Below, in pieces: positions 27,874-34,787 of a DNA stretch of 64,000 nt. The position numbers and the translations under genes were made by a program. The DNA is taken from contig JAJTDF010000002.1 in the NCBI GenBank assembly GCA_021294835.1, positions 32,821-96,820 on the forward strand. Direction: 5' to 3'. The DNA comes from Planctomycetaceae bacterium. Lineage in GTDB: Bacteria; Planctomycetota; Phycisphaerae; Phycisphaerales; UBA1924. Numbering within the stretch: the stretch's first letter is position 1; each line of letters starts with the position of its first letter. The notes under the pieces were generated by a model, which saw only the letters and a program-made list of their open reading frames with translations, did no database searches and was not told the origin of the DNA.

Positions 27874-27941
27874 GGGACGGACTCCTGAGATTCACCTGTT
27901 TGCGGTAGATTCGGGGCTTTGAGGACCCGTTCTGTTCGGAA

Positions 27942-27969
27942 AGTCTACAGGTGTTCGGGCGACCGTCAA
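27942..27969 (-). promoter_or_regulatory. Sigma-70-type promoter of the Ala-rich hypothetical gene
   Basis: On the minus strand TTGACG (27964-27969) and TAGACT (27942-27947) are separated by 16 bases. They match the -35 and -10 consensus at five and four of six bases. The -10 box is 68 bases upstream of the start codon at 27873. Confidence 0.45.
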
Positions 27970-28169
27970 CCTATCATACGCTATTTGTTTGGGTAACACA
28001 TACCTATCGACTGACACGCTGTTGTCAGTCTGTCGTGCAGATTTTTGCGATTGGCTCCCGGCGGCCGAGCCCGGGCCGCGAAACGGGCGGGCCGAAAGGG
28101 CTTGCCGCGGGGTGCCGGCGGGTGGCTCAACTGGGGAATCGGTTGACCGGGAACTGCAGCAGCCGGACC

Positions 28170-28733
28170 TCAGCGCAAGTTCGGGCCGCTTGACGTGCCG
28201 GGCTTAGGCGGCGGCGGCTGCGATGGGTCGTCGCACTTCTCGCACACGCCGTGGAGCGTGACATTGCTCTGGTTCAGTCGGATGGACTTGCCCCCGGGCT
28301 TGCCGGATCGCTTGGGGCGGAGGACAACCTCGGCGTCGTCAACACACTGGACTTCTCCGCACGAGTCGCAGACCAGATGAGGGTGCTCATGCTGGTGGTG
28401 ATCGCCGTGGCAGTGGGCGTGGTCGGTCAGCGAGAAGCGGAACTTGCGGTCACCGGGGTCGACCTTGTGGGCAAGGCCCTCTTCGACGAAACTGGTCAGG
28501 GTGCGGTAGACGGTGACGCGGTCGGCGGCCTCGCCGGAGGCGGAGAGGCGGTCAGAGACCTCGTCGGCGCTGATGGCCACGTCACTGGCGTGAAGGGTCT
28601 CAAGGATGGCCACGCGGGCACGGGTGACGCGCAGACCAACCTGCCTGAGCAGCGCGGCAAAGTCCGGGTGGGCCTTGGCGGGCTGTTTGGGGTCGGAAGA
28701 GTGGGAAGCGTGATCGTGTCCGGGGGGGACCAT
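28170..28733 (-). CDS. Fur-family metal-responsive regulator
   Basis: Protein of 187 residues. N-terminal winged helix (HPDFAALLRQVGLRVTRARVAIL, in two parts; RVTVYRTLTSFVEEGLAHK), then the metal-binding region with HCHGDHHQHEHPHLVCDSC and CEKC near the C-terminus, so both structural-zinc CxxC pairs are present. The His-rich stretch points to Zur or Fur rather than PerR, but the metal cannot be assigned. The C-terminal 20 residues are Pro-rich. It precedes the MscS gene in the opposite order of transcription (both minus) and is likely monocistronic. Confidence 0.88.
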   Translation of the reverse strand: MVPPGHDHASHSSDPKQPAKAHPDFAALLRQVGLRVTRARVAILETLHASDVAISADEVSDRLSASGEAADRVTVYRTLTSFVEEGLAHKVDPGDRKFRFSLTDHAHCHGDHHQHEHPHLVCDSCGEVQCVDDAEVVLRPKRSGKPGGKSIRLNQSNVTLHGVCEKCDDPSQPPPPKPGTSSGPNLR

Positions 28734-28745
28734 GGCCGGGGGATT

Positions 28746-29729
28746 CTATCGGCCCGCCATCTCTTTGATGCGAACGTCCATGGACGGACCGGGAGCGCCC
28801 AAGCCATCGGTTTCGATGGTCTGCTTGAGTTCGCGGAGCAGGGCCTGGCGGACGGCGGCGTGCGAGGTCGTCTCGGCCCAGACGCTGACGGTCCAGGTCT
28901 GGGCGGGGTGGAGGTCGTTCAGGCCGACGCCGACGGGCTGGTCGGTGACAACACCGGGGGTTGAACCGGCCACCCTCTCGGCGGCGGCCAGCAGCGAGGA
29001 CCGGACGCGGTCGTACGCGAGTCCGCCGTTGACCGCCAGGGTGACGTCGGCACGGCGACGGGGGTGGCGAGTCTGGTTCTCGATCACGCCGCTGAAGATG
29101 GCGCTGTTGGGCACCACGATGCGGCGGTTGTCGCCGGTGTCCAGATTGGTGGTGAACAGATCGATGCCGTCGACCACGCCGGCCTGCCCGGCGACGATGA
29201 CGCTGTCGCCGATCTTAAATGGGCGGAAGATCAGCAGCAGCACGCCGCTGGCCAGGTTGCCCAGGTTGCCCTGCAGGGCCAGGCCGACGGCCAGACCGGC
29301 GGCGCCGATGAGGGCGGCGAAGCTGGTGGTGTTGACGCCGAAGGTGCCCAGGCAGGCGATGACGGCGAAGATGATGATGGCCCACTTGACCAGGTTCGCG
29401 AGGAACTTGCTCAGCGTGAGGTCCACCTGAGCGCGGGTCAGCCCGCGGAGGACCAGCCGGCGGACCCAGGCGGCGATGAACCAGGCGGCGACCAGCAGCA
29501 GCAGCGTGGCGACCACCGCGGGCCCCTGGGTGACGAACCAGTCGGCGGCCTTGGTGGTGAAGCTCTCGACGAAGTTGACCCCGCGTTCGACCTTCTCGCG
29601 GGCCACCTCGACGGCGGCCTTGCTGACGTCGGCAGCGCCCACCTGCCCGCGGTCGATCATTCCGGCGGCTCGAGCCGCCTCAATCGCCTGCCGTGTTGCC
29701 GCTTCGGATGTCGCGCCGCCTGCCTGCAT
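28746..29729 (-). CDS. Small-conductance mechanosensitive channel MscS
   Basis: Protein of 327 residues: an N-terminal soluble helix region, membrane helices at about 75-95, 112-135 and 140-165, then the MscS beta and alpha/beta domains. The pore helix AAGLAVGLALQGNLGNLASG is the canonical Gly/Ala-rich TM3, followed by RPFKIGDSVIVAGQAGVV and RIVVPNSAIFSGVI. It releases solutes during osmotic downshock. Start chosen at the ATG of MQAGGATSEAATRQ; the frame is open far upstream only as a shadow of the dtd gene. Confidence 0.92.
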   Translation of the reverse strand: MQAGGATSEAATRQAIEAARAAGMIDRGQVGAADVSKAAVEVAREKVERGVNFVESFTTKAADWFVTQGPAVVATLLLLVAAWFIAAWVRRLVLRGLTRAQVDLTLSKFLANLVKWAIIIFAVIACLGTFGVNTTSFAALIGAAGLAVGLALQGNLGNLASGVLLLIFRPFKIGDSVIVAGQAGVVDGIDLFTTNLDTGDNRRIVVPNSAIFSGVIENQTRHPRRRADVTLAVNGGLAYDRVRSSLLAAAERVAGSTPGVVTDQPVGVGLNDLHPAQTWTVSVWAETTSHAAVRQALLRELKQTIETDGLGAPGPSMDVRIKEMAGR

Positions 29730-29797
29730 GACTGTGTGCCTCCGAACCGCGGACCACCATCGGCCCGCGGGGCGGCAACCGTAGACGGTCCCCAGGC

Positions 29798-30337
29798 TCA
29801 GGCCCGGCCGCCGGGGCGGGTTGAACTGTCGAGGATCAGCGTGACGGGCCCGTCGTTGAGCAGGCTGACGGCCATGTCGGCCCCAAAGCGGCCGGTGGCG
29901 ACGGTGCAGGCCAGGGCCTGGGGCTCGGCGGCGCGGGCGGCCAGCCCGGCCCGGACGCCCTCGACGACGGCGTTGAACAGATCGGCGGCCTGGGGCGGAC
30001 GCATGGCGTTGTCGAACCCGGGACGGTGGCCCTTGCCGGTGCTGGCGCAGAGGGTGAAGTTGGGGACCAGCAGCACACCGGGGCCGGCTTGAGGGGGGGC
30101 GGAAGGGTCGGCCGGCTCCCGCCCGGGGCCGGGCTGCCAGACGGCCAGGTTCATCTTGCCGGCGGCATCGGTGAAGATGCGCAGCCCGCACAGGCGGTCG
30201 GCCAGCCAGTGGGCGTCGGCGGGCGTGTCGGCGACGTGCACGCCGACCAGCACGAGCAACCCCGGACCGATGGCGCCCACGGTCTGCCCGTCGACCTCGA
30301 CCCGACCCCATGCGACGCGTTGGACCAGCCCGATCAT
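29798..30337 (-). CDS. dtd: D-aminoacyl-tRNA deacylase Dtd
   Basis: Protein of 179 residues, slightly longer than the usual 145-150. It removes D-amino acids wrongly attached to tRNA. Family marks are the start MIGLVQRVAWGRVEVDGQTVG, GLLVLVGV, KGHRPGFDNAM and the C-terminal NDGPVTLIL (NxGPVT motif). The otherwise invariant Ser-Gln before FTL is Pro-Asn here (VPNFTL). A Pro/Gly-rich insert lies at about 68-85. Divergent from the adjacent transferase gene. Confidence 0.88.
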   Translation of the reverse strand: MIGLVQRVAWGRVEVDGQTVGAIGPGLLVLVGVHVADTPADAHWLADRLCGLRIFTDAAGKMNLAVWQPGPGREPADPSAPPQAGPGVLLVPNFTLCASTGKGHRPGFDNAMRPPQAADLFNAVVEGVRAGLAARAAEPQALACTVATGRFGADMAVSLLNDGPVTLILDSSTRPGGRA

Positions 30338-30382
30338 GCGGTGGCGACGGTACGCGGGGCGGAGCCGGCGTTACCATCGACC

Positions 30383-31873
30383 GTGAAGCGGGCGCGTGAC
30401 AGGCTGACCGGGTGGGTAAGGGCGCAGCCGGTGCTGCTGCCGCTGGCGATTCTGCTGGCGTGCTGGCTGCCCGGAGCCGCCCAGGGCTGGTTTCGCACCG
30501 ATTCGCACTACTACGCAGCCATCGGGCTGAGCGCGTGGCGGACGGGCTCGCTGTGGAACCTGCACGTCGGCGAGTCGCTGTACCTGAACAAGCCGCCTCT
30601 GGTGTTCTGGATTCACGGGCTGTTCATGCACCTGCTGGGACCGTCGCTGCTGGCGGGGCGGCTGCCGAGTCTGCTGTTTGCCGGGGTGACGGTGTGGGCG
30701 ACGGTGCGAACGGCCAGGCTGCTGGCCGGGCCGGGGCTGGCGATCTGGTCGGGCATCGTGCTGGCTTCCACGCTGGAGTTCTTCCGCTACACCAAGGCGA
30801 TCTCGCTGGACATGACCCAGTGCGCCATGCTGAGCCTGGCGACGCTGGCGGTGGTGTGGGCGGTGAAGAGTGACCGAGGGTCGCGGGTGCTGTGGGCGGG
30901 CGTGCCGATCGGGCTGGGGCTGCTGTGCAAGCCGCTGATGGCGCTGCTGGGCCCGGCGCTGCTGGCGGTGTGGCTGGTAAGCCAGGGCCGCAGCCGGTGG
31001 CTGGGGTGGATGGCCGGTGCGGGTGCGGTGGCGCTGGCGGTGGCGGCGCCGTGGCACGCCGGCATGTGGCTGGAGCACGGCGAGACGTTCGTGCGGGTGT
31101 ACTTCGTGCAGCAGTCGCTGGAGCGGGCGGGGGAGGTCTCCGACCGGGGGTGGTGGTACTACCTGCATCTGCTGGTTGAGAACTACTGGCCGTGGCTGGG
31201 GGCGCTGGGGCTGACGGCGGCGCTGGCGCTTCGCGGGCGGCTGTGGAGCGGGAGGGCCGACGCGCCGGCGAACCCGGGGCGGCGGGGACTGGCGGTGCTG
31301 GCGGTGGTGATCGCGCTGGGCTGGCTGGTGGCGCTCTCGGCGTTCGGGGGCAAGGCGGGGCGGTATGCCCTGCCGGTGTACCCCGGCTTGGCGATGCTGT
31401 GCGCGGTGGGGCTCACGGCACTGCCCCGGGGCGGGCTGACGCGCCCGCTGGGGCGGGCCTTGCCGTGGCTGGCGCCGGCGGTGCTGGCCGGGGGCATCAT
31501 CGCGGCGGCGTTGCCGGTGCAATATCACGAGGCCCGCGACCCGGCGTGGGACCGGGTGGTGGAGGCGGTGAACCGAGCCCCGCAGGCGGAACTGCTCTCC
31601 AGCCTGGGAGCGCGGCCGATTGCCGCGAACACCTATCTGCTGCTGGGGCAGTGGGCCGGCGTGGCTCCGGCTCCGGAAGCGGGCTGGGAGACGGCGGCGG
31701 GGGAACGCACCTGGCCGGCGACCGGTTCGCTGCTGGTGGTGACCCCGGCGGACGCGACGGGGGCGTTTGCCCGGGTGGGAGAGACGGTGGCCAGCTCGGG
31801 GGACTTTGTGCTGCTGAAGGTGACCCGGCCGTACCGGGCCGGCCCGCCGGAGCGGGCGAGCACGCCGTTCTGA
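30383..31873 (+). CDS. Membrane glycosyltransferase, GT39/ArnT-like
   Basis: Protein of about 496 residues with some ten hydrophobic segments. The first loop (FRTDSHYYAAIGLSAWRTG and YLNKPPLVFWIHGL) carries the acidic residue and the K-P-P-L motif of the PMT_2/GT39 family, which transfers sugars from polyprenyl phosphate to lipid A, glycans or proteins. Later parts resemble ArnT (FRYTKAISLDMTQ). The start is set at GTG 30383, the first candidate after the divergent dtd start; no good ribosome site is seen, so the N-terminus is uncertain. Acceptor unknown. Confidence 0.85.
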   Translation: MKRARDRLTGWVRAQPVLLPLAILLACWLPGAAQGWFRTDSHYYAAIGLSAWRTGSLWNLHVGESLYLNKPPLVFWIHGLFMHLLGPSLLAGRLPSLLFAGVTVWATVRTARLLAGPGLAIWSGIVLASTLEFFRYTKAISLDMTQCAMLSLATLAVVWAVKSDRGSRVLWAGVPIGLGLLCKPLMALLGPALLAVWLVSQGRSRWLGWMAGAGAVALAVAAPWHAGMWLEHGETFVRVYFVQQSLERAGEVSDRGWWYYLHLLVENYWPWLGALGLTAALALRGRLWSGRADAPANPGRRGLAVLAVVIALGWLVALSAFGGKAGRYALPVYPGLAMLCAVGLTALPRGGLTRPLGRALPWLAPAVLAGGIIAAALPVQYHEARDPAWDRVVEAVNRAPQAELLSSLGARPIAANTYLLLGQWAGVAPAPEAGWETAAGERTWPATGSLLVVTPADATGAFARVGETVASSGDFVLLKVTRPYRAGPPERASTPF

Positions 31874-32110
31874 CAGGTCCGAAGGTGAAGGGATGGGCGA
31901 GGGGGCAGGGCTGGGCCGGGTGTGGGCCGGGGCGGGTGTGGGCCGGGGCCGACCGCCAACCCGCCCCCCATCCCGGCCCCATCCCGACTGCCAGGAGTGA
32001 ACCGGCGGGCCAAATCCGCCGAAACCCGTCTATACTCCGCCCCTCGGTTCCCGGCTCGGCCGGTTCCTTGGCCCCGGACGGCTCCTTTGGAGTCGCCCGG
32101 AACGACATCC

Positions 32111-32197
32111 GGAGAGGTGTCCGAGAGGCTGAAGGAACGCGATTGGAAATCGCGTATACGGGCAACCGTATCGGGAGTTCGAATCTCCCCCTCTCCG
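32111..32197 (+). tRNA. tRNA-Ser (anticodon GGA)
   Basis: An 87-base cloverleaf. The acceptor stem GGAGAGG pairs with CCTCTCC (32190-32196), with discriminator G 32197. The anticodon arm is CGCGA-TTGGAAA-TCGCG with GGA at 32145-32147. A long variable arm lies between, and the T arm is GGGAG-TTCGAAT-CTCCC. The CCA end is not encoded. Followed by a hairpin terminator. It reads UCC/UCU codons. Confidence 0.97.
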
Positions 32198-32204
32198 CTT
32201 TGCA

Positions 32205-32237
32205 CAGCCCCTGCCTCGGCGGGGGCTGCTTGCTTTT
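32205..32237 (+). terminator. Terminator after tRNA-Ser
   Basis: GC-rich hairpin CAGCCCC-t-GCC-tc-GGC-g-GGGGCTG (32205-32228) followed by a T-rich tail (gcttgcttttt region). It starts eight bases after the tRNA. Confidence 0.75.
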
Positions 32238-32320
32238 TGGCGGCCGCCCGATGGGCCTCCGGAGCACGAACCGGCCACCGGCGGCGGAGGGGGCGGAGCG
32301 GCCAAGGCTCAAGCCGACCG

Positions 32321-32370
32321 GGCCGAGGCAGGCCGAGGCAGGCCGAGGCAGGCCGAAGCGGGCCGAAGCG
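32321..32370. repeat. Five tandem 10-bp repeats
   Basis: Three copies of ggccgaggca followed by two of ggccgaagcg, without gaps. They lie between the two tRNA terminators, on chromosomal sequence left of the integrated element. No function is apparent. Confidence 0.8.
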
Positions 32371-32410
32371 GGCGGACCCTACCCCTCTGCGGCTGGCGGG
32401 CGGTGGCCCA

Positions 32411-32451
32411 AAACGACAAAGAGCCGCCCGGGCTGGGCGGCTCTGTCGTTT
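32411..32451 (-). terminator. Hairpin abutting attL, probable original terminator of tRNA-Glu
   Basis: A perfect 10-base stem AGAGCCGCCC / GGGCGGCTCT with a 5-base loop, extended after a 2-base bulge by AAACGAC / GTCGTTT. Read on the minus strand it is a hairpin followed by TTTGTCGTTTTG, a rho-independent terminator. It abuts the left att core exactly. In a chromosome without the element it would sit just downstream of the tRNA-Glu 3' end, about 5.3 kb closer than now. Confidence 0.7.
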
Positions 32452-32471
32452 CTAATGACCCCTAGGGGATT
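32452..32471. repeat. attL core
   Basis: Sequence ctaatgacccctaggggatt, identical to the attR core. It carries a 16-base remnant of the tRNA-Glu 3' end plus four downstream bases. Immediately after it the two ends diverge, apart from a shared AACCC. Confidence 0.9.
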
Positions 32472-32515
32472 CCAACCCGAGCCGGTTTCGGCCCAGAAAC
32501 CCGCAGTCTCGCCGG

Positions 32516-32537
32516 AGACGACGCAGAATCCGACGCA
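32516..32537. repeat. 22-bp repeat, left copy (possible integrase arm site)
   Basis: Begins agacgacgcagaatcc and is identical over 22 bases to 37616-37637, in direct orientation. It lies 45 bases inside attL. Direct repeats on either side of the attP core are what tyrosine integrases use as arm-binding sites; it may equally reflect a repeated coding motif. Confidence 0.55.
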
Positions 32538-32768
32538 CTCGGCCCCCGCAACCGGCACCGCCGCCGAGACCGCCGCCCTCATCGCCGCCCTCGCCAACCT
32601 GCCCCCAGAGGTGCGGGCAGCCTTGGCCGCCGCCCTGCTCAAGCCGTGAGCCCACCCGCCGCCCGTAGACGCCTCCGGTTCGCTCCGGCTGGCTCTGTTG
32701 ACCCCGTCCGTCACCCTTGGCCGAGAACGGCCCCCCCAGCCCCCTGGGGCTGCCAGCGAGAAACACCA

Positions 32769-33143
32769 ATGACACCACCGATTGATCGTACAACCATCGA
32801 CCGCATCGCCGCTCTGGCCCGTCCGAAGGATTGGAGTTGGGTGGGCAAAGACCGCCGCCACATTCGCCGAGACTGCAAGATGCTGGCGCGTGCAGCGAGG
32901 GATGGCTGGCTGGATGACCCCACCATCCTCCACAACGCCACCGACCGGCTGCTCGCCCTCGTCAAGGAAATCGACGCCGACCCGGTATGGGACAGGGGCG
33001 TCAAGGGCGGGCTGGTGTGCCGGGTGCTCGCCGCCGCCGCCGAGGTGGAACAGGCCGCCCACAAAATCGAGTATCTTGAGGTTGTCCGCTACCTCCGTGA
33101 GCAGTTGAAGTTCGCCCGACTGCCGAGGGGGTATCCGGGCTGA
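32769..33143 (+). CDS. Hypothetical protein of the element, 124 residues
   Basis: Begins MTPPIDRTTIDRIAALARPK and is helical, rich in Arg, Asp and Ala, without membrane segments. Contains KDRRHIRRDCKMLARAAR, which could bind nucleic acid, and a C-terminal helix pair (EVEQAAHKIEYLEVVRYLRE). No family recognised. First full gene inside the left end of the element, 119 bases after the detached integrase tail. Confidence 0.65.
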   Translation: MTPPIDRTTIDRIAALARPKDWSWVGKDRRHIRRDCKMLARAARDGWLDDPTILHNATDRLLALVKEIDADPVWDRGVKGGLVCRVLAAAAEVEQAAHKIEYLEVVRYLREQLKFARLPRGYPG

Positions 33144-33316
33144 AACTGGGGAAGGCCTGTCGCTCCCGGTTAGGTGCGTCAAAGTGTCCGGTCGGCGTCC
33201 TATGACTTCCGCAGCGGGTGCCCCTGGCAGCGACGGCTGAGGGGGCTCACGGGCAGCGGCGGGCCGGGTTTCACCTCCCCGGCTCGCTGCTCCCGGCTCG
33301 CTGATGAGGTGACCCC

Positions 33317-34018
33317 ATGCTCCCGGAACTCGACCCCCTCGCCCTGCGTGCGCTGCAAGCCATCGCCCGCGCCATCGGCCCCCGTGAAGATGCCGTGCTC
33401 CACTTGCACCAGATACCCGAGGGAATCGAGCGGTACGAAGTGGAACTGCTGGCCGAGTTGCGATTGATTGAGGTGTCCCGGTGTGTCACCTACGCAATCG
33501 TCACCGAGCAGGGAAGGCCGCCGACACCGCCGATTCTTTGCGGCACTGAGGAGGATTGGGGCACCCCATCCCGTGCGAACACCCGGATCGGCCCGTGGGT
33601 GCACCTCTGGGGCTCGCTGCGGCCAACGAACAGAACCGCAGCCGCCCTCCGGCTGACAAACAGGGGACGCCATGCGCTGAGGTTGGCAGCGACGACGCCA
33701 CCGACGATCCCTGCACCGACGCCAGCGGCGGAGGCTGGCGATATTGGCGAGAACAAGAATGACCCTTGGCTTGATACCTCGCAAGTGGCCGAGTATTTGC
33801 ACATCAATGGCCCAGCCCTTAGAAAGCGACTCAAGAACAAGCACGCCAACGATAAACGGGCAAAGAAACATGGGGGCAAGTGGTCGGTGCGGTGCACGCT
33901 GCTGGCGGAGTTGTACCCGCCAGAGTGGGGAGCCAACGGCCCTGAGATGCTGAAGAAACTGGGATACCGGCACCTCGCCGCGGGGGATTCCCGCCATCCT
34001 CCACTCACTTCCCCGTAA
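33317..34018 (+). CDS. Hypothetical protein with C-terminal HTH-like region
   Basis: Protein of 233 residues. The N-terminal part (LPELDPLALRALQAIARAIG, about 1-60) looks like a winged-helix fold (ERYEVELLAELRLIEVSRC). A Pro-rich linker follows near 125-140, and the C-terminal part has DTSQVAEYLHINGPALRKRL, similar to helix-turn-helix modules. GATGAGGTGA precedes the ATG. The stop codon lies inside the first of the four iterons. A DNA-binding role in replication or control of the element is inferred only from position and fold pattern. Confidence 0.65.
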   Translation: MLPELDPLALRALQAIARAIGPREDAVLHLHQIPEGIERYEVELLAELRLIEVSRCVTYAIVTEQGRPPTPPILCGTEEDWGTPSRANTRIGPWVHLWGSLRPTNRTAAALRLTNRGRHALRLAATTPPTIPAPTPAAEAGDIGENKNDPWLDTSQVAEYLHINGPALRKRLKNKHANDKRAKKHGGKWSVRCTLLAELYPPEWGANGPEMLKKLGYRHLAAGDSRHPPLTSP

Positions 34019-34049
34019 CCAAACGTAACCAAACGTAACCGAACGTAAC
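34014..34049. repeat. Four iterons, CGTAAC every 10 bp
   Basis: CGTAAC occurs at 34014, 34024, 34034 and 34044, exactly one helical turn apart, separated by CAAA, CAAA and CGAA. They are directly upstream of the HTH genes of the element and resemble iterons of a replication origin or a multi-site operator/excisionase region, where proteins line up on one DNA face. Confidence 0.75.
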
Positions 34050-34090
34050 TCAACGACTCGTTTCTGCTACCGGCCGTTTCGTGCAGGTGT

Positions 34091-34108
34091 ATTCATGTTG
34101 GCATGAAT
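34091..34108. promoter_or_regulatory. Inverted repeat over the start of the first HTH gene
   Basis: ATTCATG-ttgg-CATGAAT, a perfect 7-base dyad with a 4-base spacer. It covers the ATG at 34103, so a bound repressor or an RNA hairpin would block initiation of the HTH operon. Together with the iterons it forms a compact control region. Confidence 0.5.
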
Positions 34109-34297
34109 CACTCCCCGAAACGCATCGACCTGCATCAGTTGAAGCGAGAAACAGGCCTGCCCCTGGCATGGCTCAAGCGGCTCGTCAAGGCCGGAGCCAT
34201 CCCCGCCGTGCAAGCGGGTAGACGCTACTGGGTGGAGCCTGAGACCGCCCTCGCTGCCATCAAGGCCATGGAGAACGTGAAGGGGGGTGGCAAGTGA
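34103..34297 (+). CDS. Small HTH protein, excisionase-like
   Basis: Protein of 64 residues: LHQLKRETGLPLAWLKRLVK then AGAIPAVQAGRRYWVEPETA. This is the MerR/HTH_17-type module of excisionases and AlpA-like proteins, a helix-turn-helix followed by a wing ending in a Tyr-Trp strand. It overlaps the next gene by four bases. It may direct excision of the element or control the operon. Confidence 0.7.
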   Translation: MNHSPKRIDLHQLKRETGLPLAWLKRLVKAGAIPAVQAGRRYWVEPETALAAIKAMENVKGGGK

Positions 34298-34590
34298 GTA
34301 CGCCCCGCGTTCACCCCTTCGACGCCCCCGCCGCCAGTGAGTGGCTGGGTGGCTGCCCGCAGGTGCCGACGGTGGCCCCTGATCCATCCTCCCCGAGCAC
34401 CCTCGCCGCCCTGCTGCTCACCGAGAGCGACGTGGGCAACCTGCTCCAAATCTCCGACCGCTCGGTGCAGAGCCTTCGGGAGCGGGGCGTTCTGGTGCCG
34501 GTGAAGATCGCCGGTCTCCGCCGCGTCCTGTACCGCAGAGCAGACGTTGAGGCCTTCGTCGCCGGTCTCCCGGTGGGAGGTGCCGAGTGA
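34294..34590 (+). CDS. HTH protein, AlpA/MerR-type
   Basis: Protein of 98 residues. After a Pro/Ser-rich N-terminus comes LLLTESDVGNLLQISDRSVQ, then LRERGVLVPVKIAGLRRVLY and RADVEAFVAGL, the HTH_17 pattern of AlpA and excisionase proteins. Start codon GTG overlapping the previous TGA (GTGA). A second DNA-binding protein directly beside the first suggests a regulator and recombination-direction-factor pair. Confidence 0.72.
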   Translation: MSTPRVHPFDAPAASEWLGGCPQVPTVAPDPSSPSTLAALLLTESDVGNLLQISDRSVQSLRERGVLVPVKIAGLRRVLYRRADVEAFVAGLPVGGAE

Positions 34591-34787
34591 ACTTCCACAC
34601 CCCTGGCCGAGACTGGATCGCCCGCAAGATGAACCGGATGACGACGCAGGAACTGCGGAACTGGAAACGAGAGGCAGCCGCCGATGGCGACGACAACCTC
34701 GTGAGCCGACTGGAGGCGGAAATCTACCGCCGCAATGAATCATGGGGACCGCTGACAGCCTGGGGCAGAGGGGAGACCGACGAATGA
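34587..34787 (+). CDS. Small hypothetical protein of the element, 66 residues
   Basis: Begins with GTG (MNFHTPGRDWIARKMNRMTT when initiated) overlapping the preceding stop codon, and ends overlapping the ATG of the DUF3987 gene. Charged and helical (ELRNWKREAAADGDDNLVSR), no recognised domain. Tight coupling on both sides supports it being translated. Confidence 0.65.
   Translation: MNFHTPGRDWIARKMNRMTTQELRNWKREAAADGDDNLVSRLEAEIYRRNESWGPLTAWGRGETDE

Larger units (their letters stand above)
32452..32649 (+). other. Detached 3' coding end of the element's integrase
   Basis: From the attL core the integrase frame (cta atg acc cct agg gga) stays open for 58 further codons and ends at TGA 32647-32649. 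The other two frames are stopped inside the core itself by TAA, TGA and TAG. The tail reads QPEPVSAQKPAVSPETTQNP, then an Ala-rich helix ending LPPEVRAALAAALLKP. The integrase at the other end has a matching TTQNPT stretch and enters the core in exactly this frame. Joining the two ends on excision would restore one continuous gene. It has no start codon of its own and is not expected to be translated while integrated. Confidence 0.75.

Noticed and set aside
32031..32036. TATACT as -10 box of tRNA-Ser
   Set aside because: It is 75 bases from the tRNA and has no matching -35 element, so a promoter could not be supported.
32111..32197. tRNA-Ser as the attachment site of the element
   Set aside because: The duplicated 20-base core matches the 3' end of tRNA-Glu, not tRNA-Ser; tRNA-Ser has its own terminator outside the element.
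32379..33182. Minus-strand open frame across attL and the first element gene
   Set aside because: Crosses the att core and chromosomal hairpin, no ribosome site, opposite to the consistent plus-strand gene order of the element.
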